Virus record (IMG/VR): IMGVR_UViG_3300012936_000029
Location: 1-46,343 of that record
Source: a virus
Length of the DNA: 46,343 bases
Strand: one strand, 5' to 3'
The notes beneath the pieces were generated by a model. That model was given only the letters and a program-made list of their open reading frames with translations, made no database searches and was not told where the DNA came from. Shown piece after piece: positions 23,771 through 32,829 of the stretch; within the stretch, counting starts at the first letter, position 1; the number at the start of each line of letters is the position of its first letter. The translations under genes and the position numbers were made by a program.

Positions 23771-24303
23771 AGCCTTGGATATTCGACGAATTTAAATTAT
23801 ATCTTGATGAAATAGAAATAGAAACACTTTGTGAAATAGGAACACACAAAGGCAACACTGCTGTACAGATGATTTTGCACCTTGCTCCTAAGGGTAAGAA
23901 TTTTTCTTATTTTGGCTATGATGTGTTTGACTATGCAAGAAACAACGTTCCTTTTAATCAAAAAGAAAGAAATGGTAAAGGCGGTGCATCAAAAGAATTT
24001 GTTATAATGAGACTTAATAACTTACAAGAATCTTTTCTTAATTTTAATTACCAATTATATGAGGGTTTGACCAAGGATACATTACAAGAAAATAGTTTTG
24101 ATTTTGTATATATAGATGGCGGTCATAGTTATGAAACTGTAAAGTTTGATTATAGTAAAGTAAAAAACAGTAAAGTTATAGTATTTGATGATGCAAAAAA
24201 TAAAAATAATGCAAATGATGTACCAATATTTCTAAATGAATTATCTCAAGAAGTTGAAATAGAATATTTTAAACGTTGGGCTATTATACGTAATTACGAA
24301 TAA
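23767..24303 (+). CDS. SAM-dependent methyltransferase
   Basis: A 178-aa methyltransferase-24-like protein: CEIGTHKGNTAVQMIL for SAM binding and DFVYIDGGHSYETVKFDYSKV, the typical IDGGHSYE motif of enzymes that methylate sugars. Coupled by ATGA to the glycosyltransferase before it. The end overlaps the leftward gene at 24284 by 20 bases. Confidence 0.75.
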   Translation: MKPWIFDEFKLYLDEIEIETLCEIGTHKGNTAVQMILHLAPKGKNFSYFGYDVFDYARNNVPFNQKERNGKGGASKEFVIMRLNNLQESFLNFNYQLYEGLTKDTLQENSFDFVYIDGGHSYETVKFDYSKVKNSKVIVFDDAKNKNNANDVPIFLNELSQEVEIEYFKRWAIIRNYE

Positions 24304-25207
24304 ATTCCCATGCTTCTCCGCTTTTTAATTCTTCAAAATTCCAGTGACACATAGATATTCTTTCTAACCATTCTTGTCTATCATTATATAAAGGTGAGTC
24401 TATGTTTTCTAAATCCCAATTTGCAATTTCACTATACATACTACATTCTGGATCTGGATCCATTTGAAATACAGGAACTCCTTGTATAAGACTAGCTACT
24501 CCTGGACTACTATTATATACAACAGTAGCATGTGCTTCATCTAAGTCGTTTATAATATGTCTACCTGGCTCTGATATTTGAACATTTGGAAAATTAATTT
24601 TAAGATAGGTATGTGTTTTTTTGTCTCCTGGATGACCTCTTACTATAATTGGTCTGTCAGTTTTACTTTGTATTTTTTTAATTGCTTTGTTGCAAAACTG
24701 CATAACATCATAGTTTTTCATACTCCAGCCACCATTTCTTTGTAAACATATTAAAATATGTTTACCTTCTTTTTGGTAGGGCTTTACTTGTATACCTAAG
24801 TTTTGTTTAATAGAAGCCCAACGTTTTGGATCAATATCTTTATCAAAATAAAAACCTGTTTTCCTAAATACGCCATCAAAACTGAATCTTAAATAATGAA
24901 AGGGCTGATTACCAGGAGATAAAAATAAAAAAAGATTACTATCAATTACTATAGTCTTTTTATTTTTTAATTTTTGATTTTCTAATACCTGTCTACGTAA
25001 ATTTAAATGTGGAGCGTTTTTACTTTGTTCGTGTACGAATCCTTGTAATACTGCAACGTCACAATCTATAATATCAAATCCATTATGGTTTAAACCTTTA
25101 TCACCTTTTAGGTTTACTCCTTGAATAAAATTTGTTAATACTGCAAATTTTTCTGGACTTTTGTTTACTCTAGGTATTCCTGCGTGATAGCTCACTGCTG
25201 ATTTCAT
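24284..25207 (-). CDS. KpsC/KpsS-like polysaccharide transferase (copy 2)
   Basis: A 307-aa protein. The ATG at 25207, with GGGGA upstream, is preferred over 25225. C-terminal half shares with its three relatives: HILICLQRNGG, RPIIVRGHPGDKK, VVYNSSPGVASLIQGVPVF and NDRQEWLERISMCHWNFEELKSGEAW. Likely a transferase of capsule or Kdo type. Overlaps the fusion gene before it by 38 bases. Confidence 0.6.
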   Translation of the reverse strand: MKSAVSYHAGIPRVNKSPEKFAVLTNFIQGVNLKGDKGLNHNGFDIIDCDVAVLQGFVHEQSKNAPHLNLRRQVLENQKLKNKKTIVIDSNLFLFLSPGNQPFHYLRFSFDGVFRKTGFYFDKDIDPKRWASIKQNLGIQVKPYQKEGKHILICLQRNGGWSMKNYDVMQFCNKAIKKIQSKTDRPIIVRGHPGDKKTHTYLKINFPNVQISEPGRHIINDLDEAHATVVYNSSPGVASLIQGVPVFQMDPDPECSMYSEIANWDLENIDSPLYNDRQEWLERISMCHWNFEELKSGEAWEFIRNYV

Positions 25208-26876
25208 TTGCCATTCCCCATGCATAACCAGAACGCAGTTCCATTACATCATACTGGCAATAACCCATATGTGCAAAAAATGCTTCCATTACATCTCTGT
25301 CTGGCATCTTTGGAGACTCTATATTTGCTAAATTAGTTTCAGCAACAGCCGAAGCGGCATTTTGACCTAATACTATAGCAGGTTTGCCTTCCATCAATGC
25401 TTCTACAGCGGCTATACTGTTATATGTTACTAGGCAATGCACATCATCGTGCAAGGCCATTTGTATTGTTTTTGTACTAACTCTTTCAGTTCTGTTTGGT
25501 TTAAGCCGTATCTCTATAGGTCTATCAGAATATTTTTTAATTTCTTGTACAGTCTTCTTTACCCATTCTTCCGGATCAGGCTGTCCAAAGAGTCTCATTA
25601 CTTTTTCACTTGGCGGACATACTAAAATTTTTGTACCTGTTGTAAATTTTTTATATCTATATCCGTGTCTTTTTGCTCTATCCATTGGCCTTTCTAAAAT
25701 AGGTCCAATGTACTGTAAGTTATTTTTTGTTACTCTGTGTAACCATTTATTTTTAAAATTACCGAAATAACCAGTATCAATTACATAGAAATCTCTGTTA
25801 GTGTCCCAGCATTTTTTAATTGCTTTTCTGCTTCCACCACCAACTCCTCTAATTACTAATGCATTATCTGTATCTAAGTGGTCTTCATACGAAGCAATTT
25901 GTCCATTACTACCTTGACAAAAGTTTTCTAATATAGGATCATATTTCCAACCTTTACGTTCAAAGTTTACTTCACTTGTATCGATTGCTACTACTTTACC
26001 CATGGTATTGTGGACTCTTTCTGTAATGCTTTCCCATGTATTTCCTTTGTAATACTTAGCCTTGGAATCAACCATATAATTTAGAACTGATTTAAGAATA
26101 TCTTTCTTTGCATCATTTACTTCCCAGGTGTCCCATGTAAGTTTTCTTTTTGCGTTTAATTCTTTATTTTTAATGTAACTTTTTTCTGCCAAGTACCAGT
26201 CGCCTGAATATTCGCAACGGTTATATTTTTTAAACCAAGGACCGCCTTCAGTATAGTGTAATGCTTTAGGTGTGCCATCTTCTGGCTCTCTATACCAACC
26301 GACTAACCAGTTCCATTCATGTGATACTTTTCCAATTTCATTATCTTTTAACCAACTAAACCTATGTAAATATTTTCCATCTATTGCGTTATCGTTTACA
26401 AATTCTTTTGTAAGTTTTTTATTTGATTTGTGTTCACAGTTCCATAGTACCATTGAACTCCAATTTTTTCTAGGATAATTATGTTGTATTTTGCCATCCA
26501 TTTTTTCTGTACCCTCTTTAGGAGTATAGTCATGTTGGGCACACATTACTGCATATTTTTCGTCAGCTCTTTCAAATACTTCTCTAACATCATTTCTAAA
26601 AATAAAATCGCAGTCACAAAATAAAGCCCAGCCTTTAAAGTCGCACAGTTCAGGAATAAGAAATCTACTAAAAGTAAATTCTGTAGATGCAAGTTTGTCT
26701 TCGGGTCTAGAATACAAACCTTTCTTTCTAAGTTCATCTAGTTTAATCGGTATTACTTCTATTTGGTTAGGATATTTTGCCGCATCTAATATACTTTGTT
26801 TGCATACTTGATAAGCAATATCTTCTCTTGAATCCCAACCTACAAATACTTTTAAGGTATTATTACTTACGTTCAA
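25170..26876 (-). CDS. Two-domain glycosyltransferase: GT8-like plus KpsC/KpsS-like
   Basis: A 568-aa fusion. N-terminal domain (about 1-280): VFVGWDSREDIAYQV, then the metal motif CDCDF (D88, D90) and YTEGGPWF, as in GT8-type or related GT-A enzymes. C-terminal domain (about 310-568): RPIEIRLKP, CLVTYNSIAAVEALMEGKPAIV and CQYDVMELRSGYAWGM, matching the three stand-alone KpsC/KpsS-like proteins here. A TTG start at 26876 is chosen because GGAGG lies six bases upstream (26883-26887); an in-frame ATG at 26918 lies deeper in the upstream gene. Confidence 0.65.
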   Translation of the reverse strand: MNVSNNTLKVFVGWDSREDIAYQVCKQSILDAAKYPNQIEVIPIKLDELRKKGLYSRPEDKLASTEFTFSRFLIPELCDFKGWALFCDCDFIFRNDVREVFERADEKYAVMCAQHDYTPKEGTEKMDGKIQHNYPRKNWSSMVLWNCEHKSNKKLTKEFVNDNAIDGKYLHRFSWLKDNEIGKVSHEWNWLVGWYREPEDGTPKALHYTEGGPWFKKYNRCEYSGDWYLAEKSYIKNKELNAKRKLTWDTWEVNDAKKDILKSVLNYMVDSKAKYYKGNTWESITERVHNTMGKVVAIDTSEVNFERKGWKYDPILENFCQGSNGQIASYEDHLDTDNALVIRGVGGGSRKAIKKCWDTNRDFYVIDTGYFGNFKNKWLHRVTKNNLQYIGPILERPMDRAKRHGYRYKKFTTGTKILVCPPSEKVMRLFGQPDPEEWVKKTVQEIKKYSDRPIEIRLKPNRTERVSTKTIQMALHDDVHCLVTYNSIAAVEALMEGKPAIVLGQNAASAVAETNLANIESPKMPDRDVMEAFFAHMGYCQYDVMELRSGYAWGMANEISSELSRRNT

Positions 26877-27636
26877 TGTCTTCCTCCACACAATTTTCAC
26901 CGTACTGTATTTCAACAACTTTTAACGGTTTATCTGTTTCATTAGCAAGCATATGCCATTGATGTTTGTTAATATGTAAAGATTGGTGTTCGGCAAATTT
27001 ACCTAACAAATCTAAATCAGTAGAACTGTCTAGTGTGTATACACTAGCAATTCCTTCTGAAACAAACCAATGTTCAGCTCTATGTTTATGTCGTTGCATA
27101 CTTAAAGTTTTACCTGGATCAACAGTCAGCTCTTTTACTTTTACTTCTTGCCCATTTTCATGCAATACACGATAGTAACCCCAAGCTCTTTCTGTCTTAG
27201 GCTCCTTCCACTCTTGTAAAATCCAACTTGAACTATTCATCTTGTTACTTCCTCCAACACCAAATTCAAATGTTACCCAAGGAGTTTTTTCATATACATC
27301 AAGTTCAGGACTATTCGTATTTGTTCGGTCACCACCGTTGGCAAAAATTACTTTGTCTCCGGAACCATTTCTTGATAACACTTTGTATATAGCATTACAT
27401 GCAGAGTCGTCATTATCGTTAAATGAAATTACTTCATCGACCATTTCAAGTGAATTAATAATTGCTTGTCTGTCAGTAAAACTCATAAAAGGCTTACCTT
27501 TTTTTCTTGTTAACCAATCGTCACTATTAAGCCCAACAACTAGTTTATCTCCTAATCGTTTGGCAGCCTTAAAATATTCTAAGTGACCGGAATGTAATGG
27601 ATCAAATCCACCTGTAACCAAGACTATGCGTTTCAT
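26863..27636 (-). CDS. Nucleotidyltransferase fused to a mannose-6-P isomerase-type cupin
   Basis: A 257-aa fusion. The N-terminal part (1-115) is a cytidylyl/adenylyltransferase of the RfaE/TagD type with GGFDPLHSGH (9-18). The C-terminal part (145-257) is a cupin like the isomerase half of ManC/AlgA: WGYYRVLHENGQEVKVKELTV, then LSMQRHKHRAEHW (H183, H185, E188) and INKHQWHML. The pair would make and activate a sugar in one protein; the usual partners of these domains differ. Late promoter TATAAATA five bases before ATG, no ribosome site. Confidence 0.8.
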   Translation of the reverse strand: MKRIVLVTGGFDPLHSGHLEYFKAAKRLGDKLVVGLNSDDWLTRKKGKPFMSFTDRQAIINSLEMVDEVISFNDNDDSACNAIYKVLSRNGSGDKVIFANGGDRTNTNSPELDVYEKTPWVTFEFGVGGSNKMNSSSWILQEWKEPKTERAWGYYRVLHENGQEVKVKELTVDPGKTLSMQRHKHRAEHWFVSEGIASVYTLDSSTDLDLLGKFAEHQSLHINKHQWHMLANETDKPLKVVEIQYGENCVEEDIERK

Positions 27637-27641
27637 GTTTA

Positions 27642-27649
27642 TATTTATA
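27642..27649 (-). promoter_or_regulatory. T4-like late promoter, leaderless arrangement
   Basis: Perfect minus-strand TATAAATA, then TAAAC (five bases) and the ATG at 27636. Confidence 0.65.
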
Positions 27650-27673
27650 TACGCATATAATTATAATATATTT

Positions 27674-28171
27674 TTATGGTTTGTTACAAGTTATTTCTAA
27701 GTGTCTATTTTTGTGACTACGCTTACTTGTTAAGTTTACAAAGCCTTTAGATGCTAGTAATTCAAATAACATGTCCTTTGTATAGCCACTTTTATGGGTG
27801 TCCCATGTATCTTCAAATTCGCCATGTTGCCATCCCCAAAAACCTGCTCTACAATCTTGTTTACCTTTTGCATTTAAAGCACTCCATGTGTTTAACTGCC
27901 TTAGATGAAATTCTAAATTAGGAAGCATCATTCCCATTATACCGTTTGGTTTTAAAATAGTAAACCATTGTTCTAAAACCACATGCCCCTGTGCAAATGT
28001 AAGATGCTCAAAGAAATGTCTTGAAAATATTTCATCAACACTGTTATGCCCTACATGATCTACTATTTTCCAAGCTGGACAAGCAAAATCCACTCCTGGT
28101 AATTTTCTAATATCACAAGTTTTAAAACCTTCTTTTGTAGGGTTTTCTCCACAGCCGAATTCAATTTTCAT
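27674..28171 (-). CDS. SAM-dependent methyltransferase
   Basis: A 165-aa protein: MKIEFGCGENPTKEGFKTCDI (SAM loop), DEIFSRHFFEHLTFAQ, then ILKPNGIMGMMLPN, the pattern of small class I methyltransferases in glycan clusters. Start 28171 gives an ATGA overlap with the gene before it. Confidence 0.75.
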   Translation of the reverse strand: MKIEFGCGENPTKEGFKTCDIRKLPGVDFACPAWKIVDHVGHNSVDEIFSRHFFEHLTFAQGHVVLEQWFTILKPNGIMGMMLPNLEFHLRQLNTWSALNAKGKQDCRAGFWGWQHGEFEDTWDTHKSGYTKDMLFELLASKGFVNLTSKRSHKNRHLEITCNKP

Positions 28172-28956
28172 TTCGCACTCTTCCAATCTTTAAAATTATA
28201 TTTTGTTGTGTTATACATACGCCTAAAAAAATCGTCATCTAAATATATCATACCACCTATACGAAAATTATCAACATAAGTATCATTTTTTAATGCAACA
28301 AAAACTCGTCTATCTGATTTATAAGGCCCCCATGTTGATCTAAAAATATGTTTAAAACCTGCATCTTTTAACCAACTTGCATAACAACCTATAGTAGCAC
28401 CAGTCCAATTACTATTGCTATTACAATATTCATCTGTTCGATAAAATCTTGTAGTTGCAAGTGTTTCAGGCGCATGTAAATCTACATGAGTTTCAAAGCA
28501 AAATATTTCTTTACATACAAGTGATACCCTATCTATTGCTAGTAAAGGATGTCGTAAATGGTATAGTAAGCCGTGACAAAATACTATATCAAAATCTCCT
28601 ACTACATTGTAAATAGATTTTTGTTTATACACTATATTGCTATTTAGATTTTTATGATGTTCATTAAAAACTTGCTTACCTGTTCTAGTTGAATTAATTA
28701 ATTTTATCCAGTCTTCGTCCTTTTTAGCTCCCCAATCATATAATTCTCCGCGTTCTACATCACATGCTTCAACATATTTTGCACCTTTCATTTCTGATTT
28801 GAACGCCCACCAACCTTCGTCAGTGGCAATATCTAAAACAGATTTATTTGTAAAATCTATGTTTTCAAAACCCAATCTTCTAAACCATACAGAATGATCT
28901 TTTTTTCCTTGCTTGATTGTACCGTCTGGATAGGCAATAGTCATTCTATATTTCAT
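28168..28956 (-). CDS. SAM-dependent methyltransferase, CmoB-like layout
   Basis: A 262-aa methyltransferase with KSVLDIATDEGWWAFKSEMKGA (SAM site) and GDFDIVFCHGLLYHLRHPLLAI. The order recalls CmoB-type tRNA enzymes, but in this gene cluster a sugar target is as likely. Overlaps the gene before it by 11 bases; AGGA eight bases before ATG. Confidence 0.7.
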   Translation of the reverse strand: MKYRMTIAYPDGTIKQGKKDHSVWFRRLGFENIDFTNKSVLDIATDEGWWAFKSEMKGAKYVEACDVERGELYDWGAKKDEDWIKLINSTRTGKQVFNEHHKNLNSNIVYKQKSIYNVVGDFDIVFCHGLLYHLRHPLLAIDRVSLVCKEIFCFETHVDLHAPETLATTRFYRTDEYCNSNSNWTGATIGCYASWLKDAGFKHIFRSTWGPYKSDRRVFVALKNDTYVDNFRIGGMIYLDDDFFRRMYNTTKYNFKDWKSAK

Positions 28957-29860
28957 TTATTTTTCCTAACAAATGTTTGAAAGGCAATCCTTCTACACAT
29001 TCTTTTTCATTCCATTGACAATAAGATAAATTATTTAACCATTGTTGTCTATCATACATCTGTGGATTTTCTAAATGGCTTAAACTTTTATTACTACATT
29101 CCCAAGCCATCGAACTAGGACACATACTAAAAGTTGGCACACCTTCGCAAATACTTTCAGTAAGTGCATTGCTGTTGAATCCTACTACAGCCCAAGCATT
29201 TTTAAAATCATCATATAGTTGGTTACCACCTGACAACATACCTTCTCTTGATACATTATCGCTAATTTTAATACCTTTTAAATTACATTTTTTTATAATT
29301 TCTAGTTGCCAATTACGTCTACTAGGATGTGGACGTATAACAATTTGTCTACTACTATATTTTCTTATTTCTGTAATAGTGTATGTAATAAAATTTTCGT
29401 AAGAGCCGTGTTTGTTAATTAAATTTTTTAAACTTGTATCACCTGGTCGTTGTAACACTAATAATATATGGGTACCTGTCTGCCGCCAATCTTTTATTTC
29501 TATATTTTGATCTTTTTGTATTTGCTTCCATCTATCATCAGGACAATTTACATTATTGTATTCGCCTTCATCTCTAAAATAACTTTTCCAACTCCAGCGA
29601 TGATATGCTTTTGGATGCGGAGGGTCTGGCATGTTTCTTCTAAACACTGCTGATTCTAAACATAGATAAGGCTTACCTGAATCAATTACGTATTGGTATA
29701 TGTGTCCTAATTTGCGTTCTTTTTTACCGCCTTTGATATTAGTTTGTACTAAAACATCAGCTTTTCCAATTATACCTTTTTCACTAAATGGTACAACCAC
29801 CCAATCATTAGGAATTGGATGATATGTCCACATTAATTCTTTTATAGCTACTACCCTCAT
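28946..29860 (-). CDS. KpsC/KpsS-like polysaccharide transferase (copy 3)
   Basis: A 304-aa protein. ATG 29860 is preferred to a TTG two codons upstream. It contains HILLVLQRPGDTS, RQIVIRPHPSRRN, AVVGFNSNALTESICEGVPTF and a DRQQWLNNLSYCQWNEKECVEGLP ending, the same C-terminal module as copies 1, 2 and the fusion protein. Probable capsule/Kdo-type transferase. Confidence 0.6.
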   Translation of the reverse strand: MRVVAIKELMWTYHPIPNDWVVVPFSEKGIIGKADVLVQTNIKGGKKERKLGHIYQYVIDSGKPYLCLESAVFRRNMPDPPHPKAYHRWSWKSYFRDEGEYNNVNCPDDRWKQIQKDQNIEIKDWRQTGTHILLVLQRPGDTSLKNLINKHGSYENFITYTITEIRKYSSRQIVIRPHPSRRNWQLEIIKKCNLKGIKISDNVSREGMLSGGNQLYDDFKNAWAVVGFNSNALTESICEGVPTFSMCPSSMAWECSNKSLSHLENPQMYDRQQWLNNLSYCQWNEKECVEGLPFKHLLGKINEI

Positions 29861-29870
29861 TTCCAAATTA

Positions 29871-30437
29871 TCATTTTCTAAAAAGCAACCCTCGTTTTTT
29901 TACATACGCACCTTTTACACCTGTCTTACCTGGTTTCCTCATGCTAGATTTACTTCTAAGCATTTTTGTTAAACCTTGGTCATACGTAAAGCCATAATCT
30001 GTAAATTTTTTTATCCAATATGTTTCAGGTTGGCAATTTACATGATGATGTCCTGGCCACCCTGGAGGAGCATACGTCATGATTACATATTTACATCTTT
30101 GAAAACTTGGCATATAATGAGGTATATATTTTTCATAGACATGTTCAACAAATTCAACACTCCATGCTAAATCAAATTGTTTAGGCTTAATTTTTTTAAT
30201 AGGGCCTTTAGTAAAATCGTGTATAATAAATTTAGAATCATCATACCTGTTGAGTGTATAATCACCATCAATTCCTATTGCATTTATTTTCTTTTGATTT
30301 GCTAATTCAACCATACCACCAGGCCCACACCCAATATCAAGCATACTTTGAACCTGTAACATATCTTTTACAAAATCTAAAGCACCTTCATCTAAATGTG
30401 TGTAGCCTGCATGGCCGCCTAGATGTTCTTCTAACAT
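29871..30437 (-). CDS. SAM-dependent methyltransferase
   Basis: A 188-aa methyltransferase: MLDIGCGPGGMVELANQ, the second acidic motif IGIDGDYTL and DLAWSVEFVEHV. PGWPGHHHVNCQP near the end is typical of sugar-cluster enzymes. Directly coupled to the dehydrogenase gene. Confidence 0.78.
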   Translation of the reverse strand: MLEEHLGGHAGYTHLDEGALDFVKDMLQVQSMLDIGCGPGGMVELANQKKINAIGIDGDYTLNRYDDSKFIIHDFTKGPIKKIKPKQFDLAWSVEFVEHVYEKYIPHYMPSFQRCKYVIMTYAPPGWPGHHHVNCQPETYWIKKFTDYGFTYDQGLTKMLRSKSSMRKPGKTGVKGAYVKKRGLLFRK

Positions 30438-31231
30438 TATTCTCTCATTCCATTGAAAACAGTTTTTTTAAATTTTAAATTATCGTCATGTATAGATTGT
30501 ATAAGATTTAAATCTATATCTAATTTTTTCATTAAACTTGCAATAGCTATTGTATCTTTTGGTAAGCACATTCCTCCATAGCCTCTAAGACTAGGATTGA
30601 CATCTAAATACATGTCTGTTGCTTTTCCTGTTTTGATATATGCATTTTTTATTGTTGTATAATCACAGTTTAGTTTTTCACATATTTCAAACATATTATT
30701 AGCAAACGTTACACGAAGTGCGGCATAAACGTTATTAAAATACTTTAATACTTCTGCTTCATTTGGTGTAAGATGTTCTGTATGTTCAGGTAAGTTTCCG
30801 TGCGACTTAATTACTTTCCTATGTACCCATATATCATGTGTTCCTACTGCAAGTAATTTATGATTATTAATAAAATCATCTTCAGCACAACGTTCACGTA
30901 AAAACTCAGGAACAAAACATATTGTTAAATGGTTAAATTTTTCAATCATACTTTGTGTAAATCCCGGAACCACTGTGCTTCTAATTGCAATTATACCTTT
31001 GTAATTACATTGACCTAATTCATCTATCACACGTTCTATGATACTTGTATCACAACTTCCGTTCTCAGCTTGTGGTGTAGGCACACAAATATAATTTATT
31101 TCGGTATCGCATACGTCTTGTATTTGTGTGTTTAATTTAATATCATGAACTGACACATCATGGTTTAAATATTCGAACCCTTTTTTGTTTGCTGTGCCAA
31201 CAGCTCCAACTCCGATTATACCAATTTTCAT
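30437..31231 (-). CDS. Short UDP-glucose/GDP-mannose dehydrogenase-type protein
   Basis: A 264-aa relative of nucleotide-sugar dehydrogenases that oxidise a sugar to a uronic acid. Rossmann GVGAVG (7-12), the central helical domain and the active-site cysteine C222 in GGMCLPKD are present. The usual C-terminal domain that binds the nucleotide sugar is absent, since full enzymes have about 390-440 residues. Either reduced activity or a different donor is possible. ATGA overlap with the epimerase before it. Confidence 0.78.
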   Translation of the reverse strand: MKIGIIGVGAVGTANKKGFEYLNHDVSVHDIKLNTQIQDVCDTEINYICVPTPQAENGSCDTSIIERVIDELGQCNYKGIIAIRSTVVPGFTQSMIEKFNHLTICFVPEFLRERCAEDDFINNHKLLAVGTHDIWVHRKVIKSHGNLPEHTEHLTPNEAEVLKYFNNVYAALRVTFANNMFEICEKLNCDYTTIKNAYIKTGKATDMYLDVNPSLRGYGGMCLPKDTIAIASLMKKLDIDLNLIQSIHDDNLKFKKTVFNGMRE

Positions 31232-32082
31232 AGCAAACTCTCTACAGTCTTTTTCAATCCTACTTCCAAAGGAGTGTAATTATCAAATCCTGTAATTTTT
31301 TTTACTTTAGTTGTATCGGGACATCTACGTTTTGCACTGCCGATTGGCCCGTCCATAACTTCAAGTTTTTCTGGATTAATTCCCATAATACCCATTATAA
31401 GTTTTGCTACTGTACTAATTTGTGTTTCTTCTTGTCTACCTATATTTACCGTGCAATCTTCTGCATTATCTATAACGGACTGTGTCATTTTTACAGCATC
31501 ATCTATATAACAAAAACTCCTTGTATCATTTCCTTTGATATAGTACTCTCCTTTTGAACAACGTTCAACAAACTCACTTATGAAATGATCTTTTTGTCTT
31601 GGCCCATATATGTTAAAGTATCTAATTATTATATATTTTAATCCACTGTTTGCAACTAAATTTTCACCTAATGCTTTTGGTATACTATAACTCCATCTAG
31701 GGTTATCTATATCGTTAAACATAACAGGCACAGATTCATCTGTTGGCACTGGATGTAAACCTTTGTCGATAGCACCATTAAATATTTCACATGTGCTTGT
31801 AAACACAAATTTTGTATTTGTATTTTGATACTTTTTGATTAAGTTAAAAGTTGGTAATGTATTGTTAAATGCAACTTCTGTAGGTGTTTCATAAAATAAT
31901 CTGGTTCCGTTTGTTGCAGCCATATGCACAAGAATATCACAATCAGGCATGTCGTCTACTATACTTTGATTGCACAAATCTTGCTTACTTGATAAATCAT
32001 AACCCATTGCAACGTCTAATGAGTCGTAGTAATGACTTCCAATAAATCCTTTATGTCCTGTGACTATATATCTTTTATCCAA
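31228..32082 (-). CDS. NAD-dependent nucleotide-sugar epimerase/dehydratase
   Basis: A 284-aa extended SDR: TGHKGFIG (8-15) and the catalytic Y132/K136 (YSIPK), then IIRYFNIYGPRQ and FCYIDDAVK, as in UDP-sugar 4-epimerases. Sugar not determined. Coupled on both sides (8-base overlap with the glycosyltransferase upstream, ATGA with the dehydrogenase downstream). Confidence 0.85.
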   Translation of the reverse strand: MDKRYIVTGHKGFIGSHYYDSLDVAMGYDLSSKQDLCNQSIVDDMPDCDILVHMAATNGTRLFYETPTEVAFNNTLPTFNLIKKYQNTNTKFVFTSTCEIFNGAIDKGLHPVPTDESVPVMFNDIDNPRWSYSIPKALGENLVANSGLKYIIIRYFNIYGPRQKDHFISEFVERCSKGEYYIKGNDTRSFCYIDDAVKMTQSVIDNAEDCTVNIGRQEETQISTVAKLIMGIMGINPEKLEVMDGPIGSAKRRCPDTTKVKKITGFDNYTPLEVGLKKTVESLL

Positions 32083-32818
32083 TTTTTAATTTAGCCTTTC
32101 GTGTAAGTGCTTTACCAAAATGTTTATCACGTTTTTCTTTCTTTGCTCCTTTGTAATGTGCAATATATCCGTTTAGAGCTTGATCAAAATGACTTTTAGT
32201 AATACCCTGGGGGCTAATATTGTGATTTTTTATTTTATGTTCTTTCTCCATCTCTACTCGTACAGCATCAAATACATGACAATCTAATTGTGCTGATAAT
32301 TCATATATTTTATCTGTGTCATAATATTCCTTGAACCTGTCAAAATATTCTTGTGCATATTCGTGTCTCATATCAAATACTAAGAATCCAGTTTCTGTGT
32401 ATGTGCCTGGACGTCCTAAGTAGGCAACAAATTTGTCTTGTGGTAGAAAACTTCTTATATACTGAGAAGTAATTTGTGTAATAATTTCTGTATCAGTATC
32501 TAGCCAGCATAGTATATCAACATCTTTTGTTTTTGCCGCATGGTATAAGCAGTAGCTTTTATGACTGAAACGTACAGCATCAAACATAAAATTAGAAGGT
32601 TTTTTGTGTGCATTTCTTTTTTTGAATTCAGACAGATCAGGAATAGACTCTTCTAATTTTTGATTTGTCATATTAGAAGGTAAGGTTAATTTTGTATTAT
32701 CTGTATAGAAAAATAATTGAATATCTTTATCAATATATTTGATTGCACTTTCTACAAACCAATGCCCGTATTCTTGATAGCCTTTATCACTAAAGGTAGT
32801 AACAATTCCAATCTTCAT
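32075..32818 (-). CDS. GT-A fold glycosyltransferase
   Basis: A 247-aa protein with GIVTTFSDKGYQEYGHWF at the start and the DxD motif LCWLDTDTE (D107, D109). Related to the enzyme at 22925-23770. It opens the leftward sugar operon, 11 bases after uvsY, with AGAGGT as ribosome site. Confidence 0.68.
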   Translation of the reverse strand: MKIGIVTTFSDKGYQEYGHWFVESAIKYIDKDIQLFFYTDNTKLTLPSNMTNQKLEESIPDLSEFKKRNAHKKPSNFMFDAVRFSHKSYCLYHAAKTKDVDILCWLDTDTEIITQITSQYIRSFLPQDKFVAYLGRPGTYTETGFLVFDMRHEYAQEYFDRFKEYYDTDKIYELSAQLDCHVFDAVRVEMEKEHKIKNHNISPQGITKSHFDQALNGYIAHYKGAKKEKRDKHFGKALTRKAKLKIG

Positions 32819-32829
32819 AGTACCTCTTT

